Origin: [Flavobacterium] thermophilum
GTDB taxonomy: Bacteria; Bacillota; Bacilli; Bacillales; Anoxybacillaceae
NCBI GenBank assembly: GCA_900450595.1
Contig: UGGS01000001.1
Location: 1,674,001 to 1,738,000 of the forward strand
Length of the DNA stretch: 64,000 bases
Direction of reading: 5' to 3'
The notes beneath the pieces were generated by a model. That model made no database searches. It saw only the letters and a list, made by a program, of their open reading frames with translations, and was not told where the DNA came from. Below are positions 18,004 through 27,402 of this stretch, piece by piece (within the stretch, counting starts at the first letter, position 1; each line of letters begins with the position of its first letter). Made by a program: the position numbers and the translations under genes.

Positions 18004-18694
18004 CTTGGCCCTCCAATGCATATAACTGTTGATATCTTTCTTTCGGAATATGCATCCAGCCGTTTTCTACTTTTGCCTCAAAAAAGATGGGCTTTGCGAA
18101 TCCAGCCACCGTTCGCGTTCCTGTTTCATCATGACGGAGAAACTCCATTTCTTTTCTCGAACCGTCTTCAATAAAAGCAAAATCCAACAGCATTGTGCCA
18201 ATGTCCATATCGACCGGCTGCACAACATCATCTTCATCTATAGATGAAAAGTAGGCGGCAAACTCCCTTGTTCCTAAATATGGCATATGATGATACTGCC
18301 CTCGTTCCACTCGTCGGTTAAACTGATCCCGGTATTTGGCCGCCGGATCAATCGCACGATTTGTTAAAATGATATCGGCAACAATCCAATAGGCAACGTT
18401 TTTTAAAATCAAGCTCGTTCGTTGAGCCCTGGCACTTTCAATCACGATCGGGTTTTTATTTTGCTTGCTTGTGAGTTCGTTGCGCAAAATCGCTTGCTGA
18501 CCCCCTAAACTCAAAATCCCGATTTGGCGAATTTCATAACGAAATTCCGGCTTCCAAAAAATCGCTTCCAATATCCCCCGCGCTGCGCTCGGCGTCATCA
18601 CCGGGTAACTAATACGCTCGACTTTAAATTCCGGTCTTGTAAAACAGGCATATTCTCCCCACACTTTCACCTGCACTTTCGCTTGACGTTGCAT
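17984..18694 (-). CDS. cas5c: Cas5c (Csd5), crRNA-processing endoribonuclease
   Basis: 236 residues starting MQRQAKVQVKVWGEYACFTRPEF. In type I-C systems, which lack Cas6, Cas5c cleaves pre-crRNA at the base of the repeat stem and stays on the 5' handle. FTRPEFKVERISYPVMTPSAARGILEAIFW is the conserved N-terminal region (given here in part). The start at 18694 follows AGGAG by 7 bases; the frame also opens at 18718. No cas6 was found, consistent with subtype I-C. Confidence 0.94.
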   Translation of the reverse strand: MQRQAKVQVKVWGEYACFTRPEFKVERISYPVMTPSAARGILEAIFWKPEFRYEIRQIGILSLGGQQAILRNELTSKQNKNPIVIESARAQRTSLILKNVAYWIVADIILTNRAIDPAAKYRDQFNRRVERGQYHHMPYLGTREFAAYFSSIDEDDVVQPVDMDIGTMLLDFAFIEDGSRKEMEFLRHDETGTRTVAGFAKPIFFEAKVENGWMHIPKERYQQLYALEGQDALRVD

Positions 18695-18720
18695 TTCATG
18701 TCTCCTTTCCATCGCCATTT

Positions 18721-20913
18721 CTATCCAATCAAACTGAGTGGATCGTAAACTTCTTCTTTAATTCCGATCCGTTCATCATAGTCACCAAGCCATTCATAGA
18801 CATTGTCCGCCACTTCCCGCAGCCATCCGTCCTTTTCTTTCTTTTCCGCCTCAAAACGATACAACTGAACCATATATGGCTGCAAACGGCGAAACGAATA
18901 GCGGGACGGAGAAGATTCCCACATTCGCAAGTATTCCGACGCCTCCTCATATGGAACGATGACGGAAACCGTATCCTGATCAATAAGGCGATACTTTTCG
19001 GCAACTAATGGATAATCAAGTGTTTCCCGATCTTTTTGGATGTTTTTCGAATCCACATCCACCGAGGCGAATAAACGACGGAAATATTCCCGAAATATAT
19101 TGGGATCGTGCAAATCATCAGGATGGCGTTGTGCCAATAAGAACCGTGCTGTTTCCGTCGCTGTTCGATACGATCCTCTTGGGCTTGGCATGTCTTCTGT
19201 TTCAAAAATAATCACGTTTCCTTTATCCATTTTTCCTTCGCGATTGCAGCGTCCTGCCGCTTGGACAATCCGGTCGAGGGGCCCCATTTGCCGCATGACA
19301 ATCGGAAAATCTAAATCAACCCCTGCTTCCACCACTTGTGTACTGATGAGGCGGACAGGTTGATTTTTCTTTAGACGTTCACGAACTTCCTCTAAAATTC
19401 GGCGACGATGCGCGCTGCAAAGAAGGGTGGAAAGATGGAATACCCCATCATCTTCTTGAAGGAGCTCGACGCACTCTTTCGCCTCTTTTCTCGTGTTAAA
19501 GACAACCAATAATTGCTTTTGTTCTCGAATGAAACGGACAAGTTGTGGCAATGAAACGGGTGATTTCCATATTTCATAGTCCACCCGCTGCATTTGTTGA
19601 AAATGACGATTCACGGTCGGCAACGGCAACATTTCTTTGACCTCTATTTCGGAAAATACATCCAAAAATCGGCTTTCCTCAAAAAACGGCTGAGTGGCGC
19701 TCGATAAGACAACGGTTGTCTGACAATGACGCACCAACATGGCCAATGCATCTAATGTCGGCTTTAGCAGTTCTGTCGGGAGCGTTTGAACCTCATCGAG
19801 AATTACGACGCTGCGCGACAAGTTATGCAGTTTGCGCACCTTGCTTGGACGATTGCTGAACAGGCTGTCAAACAGCTGCACGGTTGTCGTGACAATGAGG
19901 GGAGCATCCCAATTTTCCGCAGCGAGGCGTTGTTGGATGAGCCTTTCATCCGCTTCTTCCTTCTCATCATCCACCTCAATTTGGCTGTGGTGCTCCAACA
20001 CCGCATCGTTCCCGAAAATGCCGCGGTATACATCCGCCGTCTGCTCAATAATGCTTGTATACGGAATGGCGACAATAACGCGGTCAAGTCCATGTTCCAC
20101 CGCATGTTTCAATGCAAAAGCTAAACTGCTTCTCGTCTTCCCTCCTCCGGTCGGCACGGTCAACCGATATACTCCCTGCGGTCTGGAGGCGGAGCGGACG
20201 CATTCCTCATACACTTCCCTTCTCATCCGATTCACCGCTGTATCATCCGTGCGGCTTGTTAATTGTTCCTGATCGGCGGTAAATTGATTCCATAAATCCG
20301 TTATCGAAGCCACAGGCGTTCGGAGCGGAGAAAGCTCCGGCTGGAAGTGGCGCTCTGTATCTAAATAATCAGCGTCAACAAGCGCAGAAAAGATCAGGCG
20401 AATCCACATCTCCCTATCGGTTTCAGAAAGCGAAGAAATATTTTCCACACTTTGCATGCATGGAAATACGAATTTCTTTAGGAACGATTCGGCTTGCTTC
20501 AAGACTTCCCGAAAGTGCAAATGTTGTTCTTTTAAGCTCTGTCCAAGGGTAGATGATAAATAGTGAGACGAATGCAAACCCACATGATGGCCGGCGATCG
20601 GCAACGAAAACCATTGCCAGGCATGTCGATTTCCCGTTTTTTTCCAATACACTTGGTACATCAACGCCGCTCCCCAAATCGCATGAGGGACGCTTTGGCC
20701 CATTTCTCCATCTGCTTGCTTTTTCAAATACTGTTGAAAAAGAGGATGGAATTTTCCTAAGTCATGCAAAAGGCCGCATAAATAAGCCACTCTTCCCCCT
20801 TGAAAAGGAGCGGCGAATGATTGAGCCATTTCCGCTACGCTTACCAAATGTTCGTCCAACCGATGCCATTCCTGTCCATTTGCCCGTGGCGTATGAGCAT
20901 ACACATCATTCAT
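18721..20913 (-). CDS. cas3: CRISPR-associated helicase/nuclease Cas3 (type I-C)
   Basis: 730 residues. N-terminal HD nuclease with HDLGK at residues 50-54 and GHHVG further on; then a superfamily 2 helicase with Walker A PTGGGKT, the Walker B-like box LDEVQTLP, SSATQ (motif III) and QAAGRCNREG (motif VI). Cas3 is recruited by target-bound Cascade and degrades the DNA strand. It is the first gene of the cas operon; the ribosome site is weak (GGAG about 14 bases upstream). All catalytic motifs look intact. Confidence 0.96.
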   Translation of the reverse strand: MNDVYAHTPRANGQEWHRLDEHLVSVAEMAQSFAAPFQGGRVAYLCGLLHDLGKFHPLFQQYLKKQADGEMGQSVPHAIWGAALMYQVYWKKTGNRHAWQWFSLPIAGHHVGLHSSHYLSSTLGQSLKEQHLHFREVLKQAESFLKKFVFPCMQSVENISSLSETDREMWIRLIFSALVDADYLDTERHFQPELSPLRTPVASITDLWNQFTADQEQLTSRTDDTAVNRMRREVYEECVRSASRPQGVYRLTVPTGGGKTRSSLAFALKHAVEHGLDRVIVAIPYTSIIEQTADVYRGIFGNDAVLEHHSQIEVDDEKEEADERLIQQRLAAENWDAPLIVTTTVQLFDSLFSNRPSKVRKLHNLSRSVVILDEVQTLPTELLKPTLDALAMLVRHCQTTVVLSSATQPFFEESRFLDVFSEIEVKEMLPLPTVNRHFQQMQRVDYEIWKSPVSLPQLVRFIREQKQLLVVFNTRKEAKECVELLQEDDGVFHLSTLLCSAHRRRILEEVRERLKKNQPVRLISTQVVEAGVDLDFPIVMRQMGPLDRIVQAAGRCNREGKMDKGNVIIFETEDMPSPRGSYRTATETARFLLAQRHPDDLHDPNIFREYFRRLFASVDVDSKNIQKDRETLDYPLVAEKYRLIDQDTVSVIVPYEEASEYLRMWESSPSRYSFRRLQPYMVQLYRFEAEKKEKDGWLREVADNVYEWLGDYDERIGIKEEVYDPLSLIG

Positions 20914-21075
20914 GTTTCATTCGACTCCATCAGACATTTTCTCTTAGGACATTTGCCTTATATTTATTTATTTCAACCAATATCTTCATAATCCTTCTAT
21001 ATAAATTGAAATAAAGGTTTTCTCCCGTTCCACGGCGAATAAATAAAAGAGAAAATAGGGGAACGGAGAGAAAAT

Positions 21076-21857
21076 ATGATGCCAAATCACAAAGACGAGA
21101 TCGAAAAGTTGTCCACTGCCATGAAAGAAGCAAAAAGTAAACGAGCATATGAACGCTACCAAGCGATTTATCTTCATTTGCAGGGATATACCAAAGGAGA
21201 AATCGCAACGATTATTGGTCGATCCAAGAAAACTATTTATAACTATATAGGTTGTAATAAAGAATTTCCGACCTCCATGTCCCGTCTTTACTTTATCACC
21301 TAACAAGCTGGCACGGTGACAAGAAGAGCGAACAATGCCATGTAAAACAAAATTGCCACTTATATATATTCATGCCTACGCCCAGCGCGGTCTTGATGGA
21401 CTGGAGATGAAATACTCACCTGGCGCCCCACGTCGATTGACCCCTGAGCAGGAAAAAGAGCTGGCTTTGATCATTGAACATCAGCTCCCCGTAGATGTGG
21501 GATTCGAAGCAAAATATAATTGGACGCTTGCGATAATCGCTGAACTCATTCAACAAAAGTGGGGGCCAACATACACGCTTCGCGGAACAAGTGACATTCT
21601 GCATCGGTTAGGGCTAAGCTATACGAAACCGACCTATACACTAGCCAATGCCGATGAAGAGAAACAAAAAGAATTCGTCGAAATCACCTTCGCAATTGAA
21701 CTTGATTGAAGGGCTATGGAAATGGCTGAAATCAGACGTGATTTACAACGTGTTCTATTCGAGTGTGCAAGAAATTAGAAAGAATGTCCAAGCCTTTATT
21801 CAGCGAATCAACCAGAAACCAGAACAAACGATCGATCGTTTGTGTGTTCAGTTGTAA
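21076..21857 (+). pseudogene. Broken IS630-family transposase
   Basis: Three pieces of one IS630-type protein. An N-terminal helix-turn-helix (GYTKGEIATIIGRSKKTIYNYI) ends at 21249. Homology resumes in another frame at 21371 (HAYAQRGLDGLEM) after a 121-bp insertion. After KQKEFVE the frame shifts and the protein continues with SQLNLIEGLWKWLKSDVIYN to the stop at 21857. The middle, with the first two catalytic Asp residues, is missing; the final Glu (LIEGLWKW) remains. It cannot be active. It marks the outer edge of the CRISPR island next to cas3. Confidence 0.88.
21250..21370. other. 121-bp insertion inside the IS630 relic
   Basis: The codons for NYI (ending 21249) and HAY (from 21371) should be adjacent in an intact gene. 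The 121 bp between them are unrelated to the transposase and have TATAT-type sequence at both edges, as a target duplication might leave. No coding content and no convincing terminal inverted repeat were seen. Confidence 0.55.
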
Positions 21858-21970
21858 ATCTTTAATTCAACTTATATAACTCACACATCTTTTTCAATTT
21901 CCCAGCCGTCAATCGCGTCGATCGCAACGTTTGGCCATACATTCACCCCCTTCTTTTCCACATGCGCATA

Positions 21971-21997
21971 AAAAAAGAGCCCCTCCGGCTCTTTTTT
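21971..21997. terminator. Bidirectional intrinsic terminator downstream of yqeM
   Basis: AAAAAAGAGCC pairs with GGCTCTTTTTT around CCTCC, with A/T runs on both sides. It can terminate yqeM transcription from the right and IS630 transcription from the left. The rest of 21858-22079 holds no recognisable gene. Confidence 0.85.
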
Positions 21998-22079
21998 CTT
22001 TCCCCACTTTCAGTGATGTTCCATCAACCTCTTGCAACAGCATCTTTTTTGGCTGCTAAGGTCCCTCACCACACGCCCC

Positions 22080-22823
22080 TCACCGCCTCCGCGCCACAAA
22101 AAACCACCGTTCGGACGTCTCGGTCGGAGGCGCATCGGTGAAATCGGCGGTCACTTCAAGCACCTCAAAGCCGGCGGAATCGAGCCATCGCTCATAGACA
22201 GCGCGCTCGAACGTGCGCTGTTCGTGCCATTCGTCATAGCGCTCGTAAAGATCGCCGCGGCGGGCGAAAAACGTCAGTTCGTGCCCGACGCTGTGCGGCC
22301 AGTCAAGCGGATGGCACGTCCAAATGTAGCTGAGATCGTCGCCTTGATCGGCGAAGACGGCATTGCGGAACAAGACGTCCATTTTGTAAACCGAGTGGAC
22401 GTCAAACAGCAGCAGCCCTTCAGGACCGAGCGCGCGGGAGACGGCGGCGAACGTCCGCTTCACATCCTCTTCATCCGTTAAATAGTTGAGAGCATCGCAA
22501 AACAGGAAGGCGCCATCGAGATCAGAAAACCCGTCGAGCTCCGCCATGTTTTGCTCGAAAAACGGCACGTTGACACCGGCTGCCTCCGCTTTCGCCTGGG
22601 CGACGGCGAGCATATGTTCAGAGAGATCCACGCCGGATACTTGCCATCCGGCCTTGGCGAGGCGGATGGCAAGCTCTCCCGTCCCGCAGCCGATGTCGAC
22701 AACCCGCCGTCCCGGCCGTTTGGCGTATCGGGCGAAAACCCGCTCGACAAATGATTGCCACGCATCATACGGCGCCTCGGCCATGAGCGCATCGTACCAA
22801 TCGGCGAAACGAGCATAGGTCAT
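22080..22823 (-). CDS. yqeM: YqeM, SAM-dependent methyltransferase
   Basis: 247-residue class I methyltransferase from the ATG at 22823. The SAM motif is VVDIGCGTGELA, followed by VSGVDLSEHML and a DALNYL motif. The substrate is unknown. The start overlaps the rsfS stop by 4 bases (ATGA), which excludes the longer upstream reading. It is the last gene of the aroE-yhbY-nadD-yqeK-rsfS-yqeM series. In B. subtilis its next neighbour is comER; here the CRISPR island intervenes. Confidence 0.9.
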   Translation of the reverse strand: MTYARFADWYDALMAEAPYDAWQSFVERVFARYAKRPGRRVVDIGCGTGELAIRLAKAGWQVSGVDLSEHMLAVAQAKAEAAGVNVPFFEQNMAELDGFSDLDGAFLFCDALNYLTDEEDVKRTFAAVSRALGPEGLLLFDVHSVYKMDVLFRNAVFADQGDDLSYIWTCHPLDWPHSVGHELTFFARRGDLYERYDEWHEQRTFERAVYERWLDSAGFEVLEVTADFTDAPPTETSERWFFVARRR

Positions 22824-23176
22824 GGCTGCAGCACAGCCGCGACGTCTTCCATCGGGGCGTCCCCCCAAAGCCGTTCGAGATTGTAATAGTCGCGCTCGTC
22901 TTTCGCAAACACGTGGGCGACGATGTCGCCGAGGTCCACAAGCACCCATTTCGCCTCCTGGAATCCTTCAACCCGCTTCACCGCTAAGCCGTGCTCTTCC
23001 GCTTGGTCTTGAATTTCGCGGGCGATGGCCTGCACTTGTTTGTCCGAATTGCCATGGCAAATGACAAAATAATCGGCAACGGGCGAAATGCCTTTCATAT
23101 TGAGCACGACAATGTTTTCCGCCTTTTTATCATCCGCGGCGCGAACGATAAGCTGCAACGCCTCTTGTTCCGTCAC
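22820..23176 (-). CDS. rsfS: Ribosomal silencing factor RsfS (YqeL)
   Basis: 118 residues, DUF143 family. It binds ribosomal protein L14 and blocks subunit joining in starvation. The family signature is visible: MKGISPVADYFVICHGNS, WVLVDLGDIVAHVF and YYNLERLWGDAP. It overlaps yqeK by 4 bases and yqeM by 4 bases, so it is translationally coupled on both sides. Confidence 0.96.
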   Translation of the reverse strand: MTEQEALQLIVRAADDKKAENIVVLNMKGISPVADYFVICHGNSDKQVQAIAREIQDQAEEHGLAVKRVEGFQEAKWVLVDLGDIVAHVFAKDERDYYNLERLWGDAPMEDVAAVLQP

Positions 23177-23751
23177 TGTTTTGCTTCCCCCTTCACTTCA
23201 CGCACGAGTGAATTGTACGCATGAATCGTATCTGGATAAATGAGCTGGCGCTTCTCAAGCAAAAACGCAATCGTATTTTTCACCGCCTGCAACAGCGCGC
23301 GATCGAGATCTTCCTCGGCGAGGCGCCTTACTTCCTCAACGCCGGGAAACTTCCTCCCCGGTTCGATATAGTCAGCCAAATAAATAATTTTTTCAAGCAG
23401 CGTCATCCTAGCTCTTCCCGATGTATGGTAGCGAATGGCATCCAGCACGTCTGGATCGTCAATGCCGACTTCCGTCTGCACCAAATAGGCGCCGACGGGC
23501 GCATGCCACAATTCACTGTTGTACGCAAGCAAGTCGTTGGGCATATTGTGCGCCAAAATGATTTGTTTCATTTCTTCAACCGGGCGGAATTTCGCATAGT
23601 CATGGAAAATGGCGGCCAATTCCGCTTTTTTGACGTCGGCGCCATACTGGTTGGCTAGCTTAACGGCCGTTTCGACAACGCCAAGCGTATGCTCGTAGCG
23701 CTGCTCCGTCAACTGTTGTTTCACAATCAGCAACGCCTGTTCTCGCTCCAT
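23173..23751 (-). CDS. yqeK: YqeK, HD-domain (Ap4A-type) hydrolase
   Basis: 192 residues from the ATG at 23751, preceded by AGGAGAAGG. HD-superfamily metal site: [13 protein letters not shown] and [11 protein letters not shown]. Family members symmetrically cleave diadenosine tetraphosphate to ADP. The gene begins inside the 3' end of nadD, overlapping it by 92 bp in a different frame. Part of the aroE-yqeM cluster. Confidence 0.92.
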   Translation of the reverse strand: MEREQALLIVKQQLTEQRYEHTLGVVETAVKLANQYGADVKKAELAAIFHDYAKFRPVEEMKQIILAHNMPNDLLAYNSELWHAPVGAYLVQTEVGIDDPDVLDAIRYHTSGRARMTLLEKIIYLADYIEPGRKFPGVEEVRRLAEEDLDRALLQAVKNTIAFLLEKRQLIYPDTIHAYNSLVREVKGEAKQ

Positions 23752-24310
23752 ATAATCCCTTCTCCTCAATATAAAGTCTCACACCTTCCGGCACGAGGTA
23801 GCGGATCGTCTGCCCGTTTTGCACCCGCTGGCGGATAAGCGACGAAGAGACGGCAAACTGCGGCACCTCCACCTCGACGACCGGGTATGGCGTTTCCATG
23901 GAATAACCGGGGCGCTTCACCCCGACAAACGTCACAAGCTTAATCAGCTCGTCAATGCGGTGCCAGTTCGGCAAATATTCGACCATATCCGCCCCGATAA
24001 TGAAATAAAACTCATCATCCGGATGCATGGCGACGAGCTGCCGGACCGTATCGTACGTATAGGAAGGCCCCTCCCGTTCAAGCTCGATCGTCTCAACATG
24101 AAAGCATGGATGACCGGCCACCGCCAACTCGAGCATGCGGAGCCGATCCTCGCTTTTCGTCACTTGTTCGTGCTGCTTATGGGGAGGAATGCGGTTGGGC
24201 AGAAACCAAATTTGTGACAACCGAAGGGCGTCAAGCACTTCATTCGCCATAATCAAATGGCCGTAATGGGGCGGATCGAACGTTCCGCCGAGAATCCCGA
24301 TTTTTCCCAT
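23660..24310 (-). CDS. nadD: Nicotinate-nucleotide adenylyltransferase
   Basis: Converts nicotinate mononucleotide and ATP to deamido-NAD. The start at 24310 ([18 protein letters not shown]) follows GGAAG. The nucleotidyl-transferase motif [12 protein letters not shown] and the [12 protein letters not shown] motif are intact. The usual end of the protein is close to [10 protein letters not shown]; here the frame continues about 28 residues further to 216 in total, reading into yqeK. The extra tail may be real or may reflect loss of an earlier stop codon. Confidence 0.94.
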   Translation of the reverse strand: MGKIGILGGTFDPPHYGHLIMANEVLDALRLSQIWFLPNRIPPHKQHEQVTKSEDRLRMLELAVAGHPCFHVETIELEREGPSYTYDTVRQLVAMHPDDEFYFIIGADMVEYLPNWHRIDELIKLVTFVGVKRPGYSMETPYPVVEVEVPQFAVSSSLIRQRVQNGQTIRYLVPEGVRLYIEEKGLYGARTGVADCETTVDGAALRAYAWRCRNGR

Positions 24311-24351
24311 CTTCCTTCCCCCCCGCCGTTTCATCTTGGCCGCGCCGCTTG

Positions 24352-24645
24352 TCAGTCAGGCAAAACGATTTGTTTGTGTTCTTTCGACTCTTTGTATAAG
24401 ACGATCGTATTGCCGATCACTTGCACAAGTTCGGCCCCCGTCCCGGCTGCCAGCTGCTCAGCGACGGTGTAGCGGTCTTCTTCGCAGTTTTGCAACACGC
24501 TCACTTTCAACAGTTCGCGCGCCTCCAGCGCTGCGGCAATTTGTTTCGTCATCTCTTCGGTGACGCCGCCTTTGCCGACTTGGAAAATCGGCTTGATATG
24601 ATGAGCTTGCGCCCGCAAAAACCGTTTTTGTTTTCCCGTCAGCAT
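24352..24645 (-). CDS. yhbY: YhbY/YqeI family RNA-binding protein (CRM domain)
   Basis: 97 residues starting [19 protein letters not shown], with the KGGVTEEM loop and a C-terminal [15 protein letters not shown]-domain proteins of this type bind pre-50S ribosomal particles. It lies 3 bp after aroE and 41 bp before nadD, in the conserved Bacillus order. Called yqeI in B. subtilis. Confidence 0.95.
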   Translation of the reverse strand: MLTGKQKRFLRAQAHHIKPIFQVGKGGVTEEMTKQIAAALEARELLKVSVLQNCEEDRYTVAEQLAAGTGAELVQVIGNTIVLYKESKEHKQIVLPD

Positions 24646-24648
24646 ATG

Positions 24649-25479
24649 TTACCTCCTTAACGCTTCGATGACAAGCTGTTTCATCCGGTTGACATCCGGC
24701 CATTGGCCGGTCCATTTTTCAAACGCTAGCGCTCCCTGGTACACGAGCATGCCGACGCCGTTTTGCACACGAGCGCCGCGTGCTTTCGCTTCCTTCAGCC
24801 ACTTCGTTTCAAGCGGGTTGTAAATGATATCCGATACGATCGTCCCCGGCTGCAGCCGTTCAAGGGAAAGCGGCTGCGCCTCGACACGCGGATGCATGCC
24901 GACAGAAGTGGTATTGATCATAATATCGTATTCGTCAAGCCGCGTTTCCGCCTCGGCGAGTGAAAAATACGCCGAGCGGCCATCCTCCCCTTCGCGCACG
25001 AGCTGCTCCGCCTTTTCCACCGTCCGGTTGGTCATATCGATGCGCTTGGCTGCCGTCGACAGCAATGAAAAGTAAATGCCGCGTGCGCCGCCGCCGGCGC
25101 CGATCAGCAAAATCCGCTTGCCGTCGAGACTGACGTCCATTTCCTCCTCGAGCGCCTTGACGTAGCCAGGTCCGTCCGTATTATAGCCGACGAGCCGGCC
25201 GTTGTCATTGACGATTGTATTTACCGCCCCGATGCGGCGCGCATGTTCGTCCACTTCGTCCAAAAACGGAATAACCGCCATTTTATGTGGAATCGTCACG
25301 TTCACGCCAGCGATGCCGAGCGCACGAACACCAGCAAGCGCCGCCCCGACTTGCCCCGGCTCGACGGAAAACAAATGATAGCGCGCCGGAATGCCCAAAC
25401 AGGCGAATGCATCATTATGCATGAGCGGCGACAGCGAGTGCTCGACGGGAAACCCAATCAACCCGTATACCTTTTCCAC
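24649..25479 (-). CDS. aroE: Shikimate dehydrogenase
   Basis: NADPH-dependent reduction of 3-dehydroshikimate in aromatic amino-acid synthesis. 276 residues from a GTG at 25479 (MEKVYGLIGFPVEHSLSP), chosen because GGAGGGGGAG lies just upstream and the family N-terminus then aligns. Conserved sites: SLSP, NVTIPHK with the catalytic Lys, NTDG, and the Rossmann loop GAGGGARG. Between yqeH and yhbY on the same strand. Confidence 0.96.
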   Translation of the reverse strand: MEKVYGLIGFPVEHSLSPLMHNDAFACLGIPARYHLFSVEPGQVGAALAGVRALGIAGVNVTIPHKMAVIPFLDEVDEHARRIGAVNTIVNDNGRLVGYNTDGPGYVKALEEEMDVSLDGKRILLIGAGGGARGIYFSLLSTAAKRIDMTNRTVEKAEQLVREGEDGRSAYFSLAEAETRLDEYDIMINTTSVGMHPRVEAQPLSLERLQPGTIVSDIIYNPLETKWLKEAKARGARVQNGVGMLVYQGALAFEKWTGQWPDVNRMKQLVIEALRR

Positions 25480-25502
25480 ATTTCTCCCCCTCCCGCTTTC
25501 CA

Positions 25503-26612
25503 TTAAATCAACGATTGACGGATAAATACGTCGACCCCTTTTGGAGCATGGACGACAAGCTGAGCTCCCGGATCGTTGCACGTCACCCAGCCGAGTCCGG
25601 AAAAGACGATGTCCGTCTTCCGCTCTTTCACCGACAGCGACCGCGGCACAAGCGGCGGAAATTCAGCGGCATAGCGTTTGTTTGGCGGCGACAGCAAATC
25701 GCCAAGCTGATTGGCATAAAGGGATTCAGCTTTTTCCAACTTTGTCCGATGAACCGTCAACTCATTGGCCATGTAGCAGACGAACGAGCGGCGCCCGCCT
25801 TTGATGTAATCGAGGCGGGCCAAGCCGCCGAAAAAGAGCGTCTGCCCTTCGTTGAGCTGATAAACGCGCGGATGGATTTCCCGCTTCGGCGTAATGATCT
25901 TCAAGTCGCGCGCATCAACAAAGTGCGCCATTTGGTGATGATTGATGATCCCCGGCGTATCATAGAGCTTCGCCCCGCCCTCGAGCGGGATTTCGATCAG
26001 ATCGAGCGTCGTTCCTGGGAAATACGAAGTGGTAATGATATTCCCTTTGCCGGTCGCCTCTTCAATGATCCGATTGATGAACGTCGACTTGCCGACATTC
26101 GTGCAGCCGACGACATACACATCGCCGCCGTCGCGGCAACGGTCGATCGCTTCCATCACCTTTGCCATGCCGATTCCTTTTGCCGCGCTCACCAGACAGA
26201 CGTCTACCGGACGCAGCCCGAGCTCTTCCGCCATGCGGCGCATCCATTGCAACAGCTTTGGATATTTTACCGATCTCGGCAGCAAATCAACTTTGTTGCC
26301 GACAAGCAAAATCGGGTTGTCAGCCGCAAACCGTGGCAATCCTGGAATAAAGCTCCCGTTAAAGTCAAAAATATCGACGATGTTGACGACAAGCGCCTTC
26401 GATTCCCCGATGCGGTGCAACATGCTCAAAAAATCATCGTCGTCAAGCGGCACATCTTGCACCTCGTTGTAATGTTTTAGGCGGAAGCAGCGCTGGCAAA
26501 TCACCTCTTCCGCATCTTTTTCGAGCACGCTTTTTGGCGCATACCCCGCGTTTTTCGGGTTTTCGAACTGAATGGCCGCCCCGCAGCCGATGCAACGCAG
26601 TTGTGGCTCCAC
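25503..26612 (-). CDS. yqeH: Ribosome biogenesis GTPase YqeH
   Basis: Circularly permuted GTPase needed for 30S assembly. N-terminal zinc finger (CIGCG...CQRC), then motifs in permuted order: NKVD (G4), SAAKG (G5), GCTNVGKS (G1), and DTPG (G3). A GTG at 26612 lies 6 bases after GGGAGGA and gives 369 residues; the ATG at 26618 is so close to that site that it is less likely. It directly follows yqeG. Called from the permuted motif order and the finger. Confidence 0.95.
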   Translation of the reverse strand: MEPQLRCIGCGAAIQFENPKNAGYAPKSVLEKDAEEVICQRCFRLKHYNEVQDVPLDDDDFLSMLHRIGESKALVVNIVDIFDFNGSFIPGLPRFAADNPILLVGNKVDLLPRSVKYPKLLQWMRRMAEELGLRPVDVCLVSAAKGIGMAKVMEAIDRCRDGGDVYVVGCTNVGKSTFINRIIEEATGKGNIITTSYFPGTTLDLIEIPLEGGAKLYDTPGIINHHQMAHFVDARDLKIITPKREIHPRVYQLNEGQTLFFGGLARLDYIKGGRRSFVCYMANELTVHRTKLEKAESLYANQLGDLLSPPNKRYAAEFPPLVPRSLSVKERKTDIVFSGLGWVTCNDPGAQLVVHAPKGVDVFIRQSLI

Positions 26613-26614
26613 GA

Positions 26615-27130
26615 TCATTCCTCCCAATAAATCATCCCTTTTTTCCGCATAGCGTTTAAAATTTTCCGTTCCATTTTCCGGTTAACGCGCGTCCATAATC
26701 CGTCCGTCTGGGCGACCGGGACGACTAAAATCGTATTCAATCCAAGGCGGTTGCCGCCAAGCACATCGGTCAGCAGCTGATCGCCGATGACGACGACTTC
26801 CTCTTTGCTCAGCCCCATCATGGCCAGTGCCTGCAAAAATGCGCGCGTCAGCGGTTTGCGCGCCTCGAAAATGAACGGAATGCCAAGCGGTTCGGCAAAC
26901 GACTGCACGCGTCGTTTATTATTATTCGATACGATCACAACCTTAATGCCCGCCCGCTTGACCGCCTCAAACCAGGCGGCCAGCTCCGGCGTGGCGCTGG
27001 GCCGGTCCCATTCAACGAGCGTATTGTCCAGATCGGTGATAATTCCTTTTACCCCTTTTTTCTTCAGCTCGTCCGGCTGAATGTCAATGACGCGCTTCAC
27101 AAATTGGCTTGGCAAAAAATAATGAAGCAT
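26615..27130 (-). CDS. yqeG: YqeG family HAD-type phosphatase
   Basis: 171 residues of the HAD IIIA type. The motif I nucleophile is in TDLDNTLVEWD; motif II is VSNNNKRR and motif IV GDQLLTDVLG. The start is the ATG at 27130, 5 bases after AGGTGA; a GTG at 27139 precedes it. First gene of the yqeG-yqeH-aroE-yhbY-nadD-yqeK-rsfS-yqeM series. The physiological substrate is not settled (a phosphatidylglycerophosphatase role is known for some relatives). Confidence 0.93.
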   Translation of the reverse strand: MLHYFLPSQFVKRVIDIQPDELKKKGVKGIITDLDNTLVEWDRPSATPELAAWFEAVKRAGIKVVIVSNNNKRRVQSFAEPLGIPFIFEARKPLTRAFLQALAMMGLSKEEVVVIGDQLLTDVLGGNRLGLNTILVVPVAQTDGLWTRVNRKMERKILNAMRKKGMIYWEE

Positions 27131-27266
27131 ATCGCTCACCTGCCTTTGTCTTTGCTTTTCCCATGATAGCGAATTTGGCCGTTCATTTCAAAACAAAGTT
27201 TGGCAGCCGCCCGGCTGCAGACATGCAGAACAGAAAGTTTTCGACAAATTCCGCGCCCTCCCGGTT

Positions 27267-27367
27267 TGTGGATAACTGTTATCCACAACATTCACAAAGT
27301 GATGGTCATGCCTACACTATTTTATAAACAAGTTTTCCACACATTATCCACCATCCCCTGTGGATAA
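27267..27367. promoter_or_regulatory. DnaA-box cluster upstream of sda
   Basis: Three perfect boxes (TTATCCACA or its complement) at 27267-27275, 27279-27287 and 27359-27367, plus two one-mismatch boxes at 27333-27341 (TTTTCCACA) and 27344-27352 (TTATCCACC). Five boxes in 101 bp can hardly be chance. The sda promoter follows 35 bp later. In B. subtilis DnaA activates sda directly, so the same circuit is expected here. Confidence 0.9.
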
Positions 27368-27402
27368 CAGAACGGTTGTTCTATTTTGCAAATCGTGGTA
27401 CA

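Noticed and set aside
20914..21075. Promoter of the cas operon
   Set aside because: The 160 bp upstream of cas3 are AT-rich with several TATA-like hexamers, but none has a -35 at 16-18 bp good enough to name.
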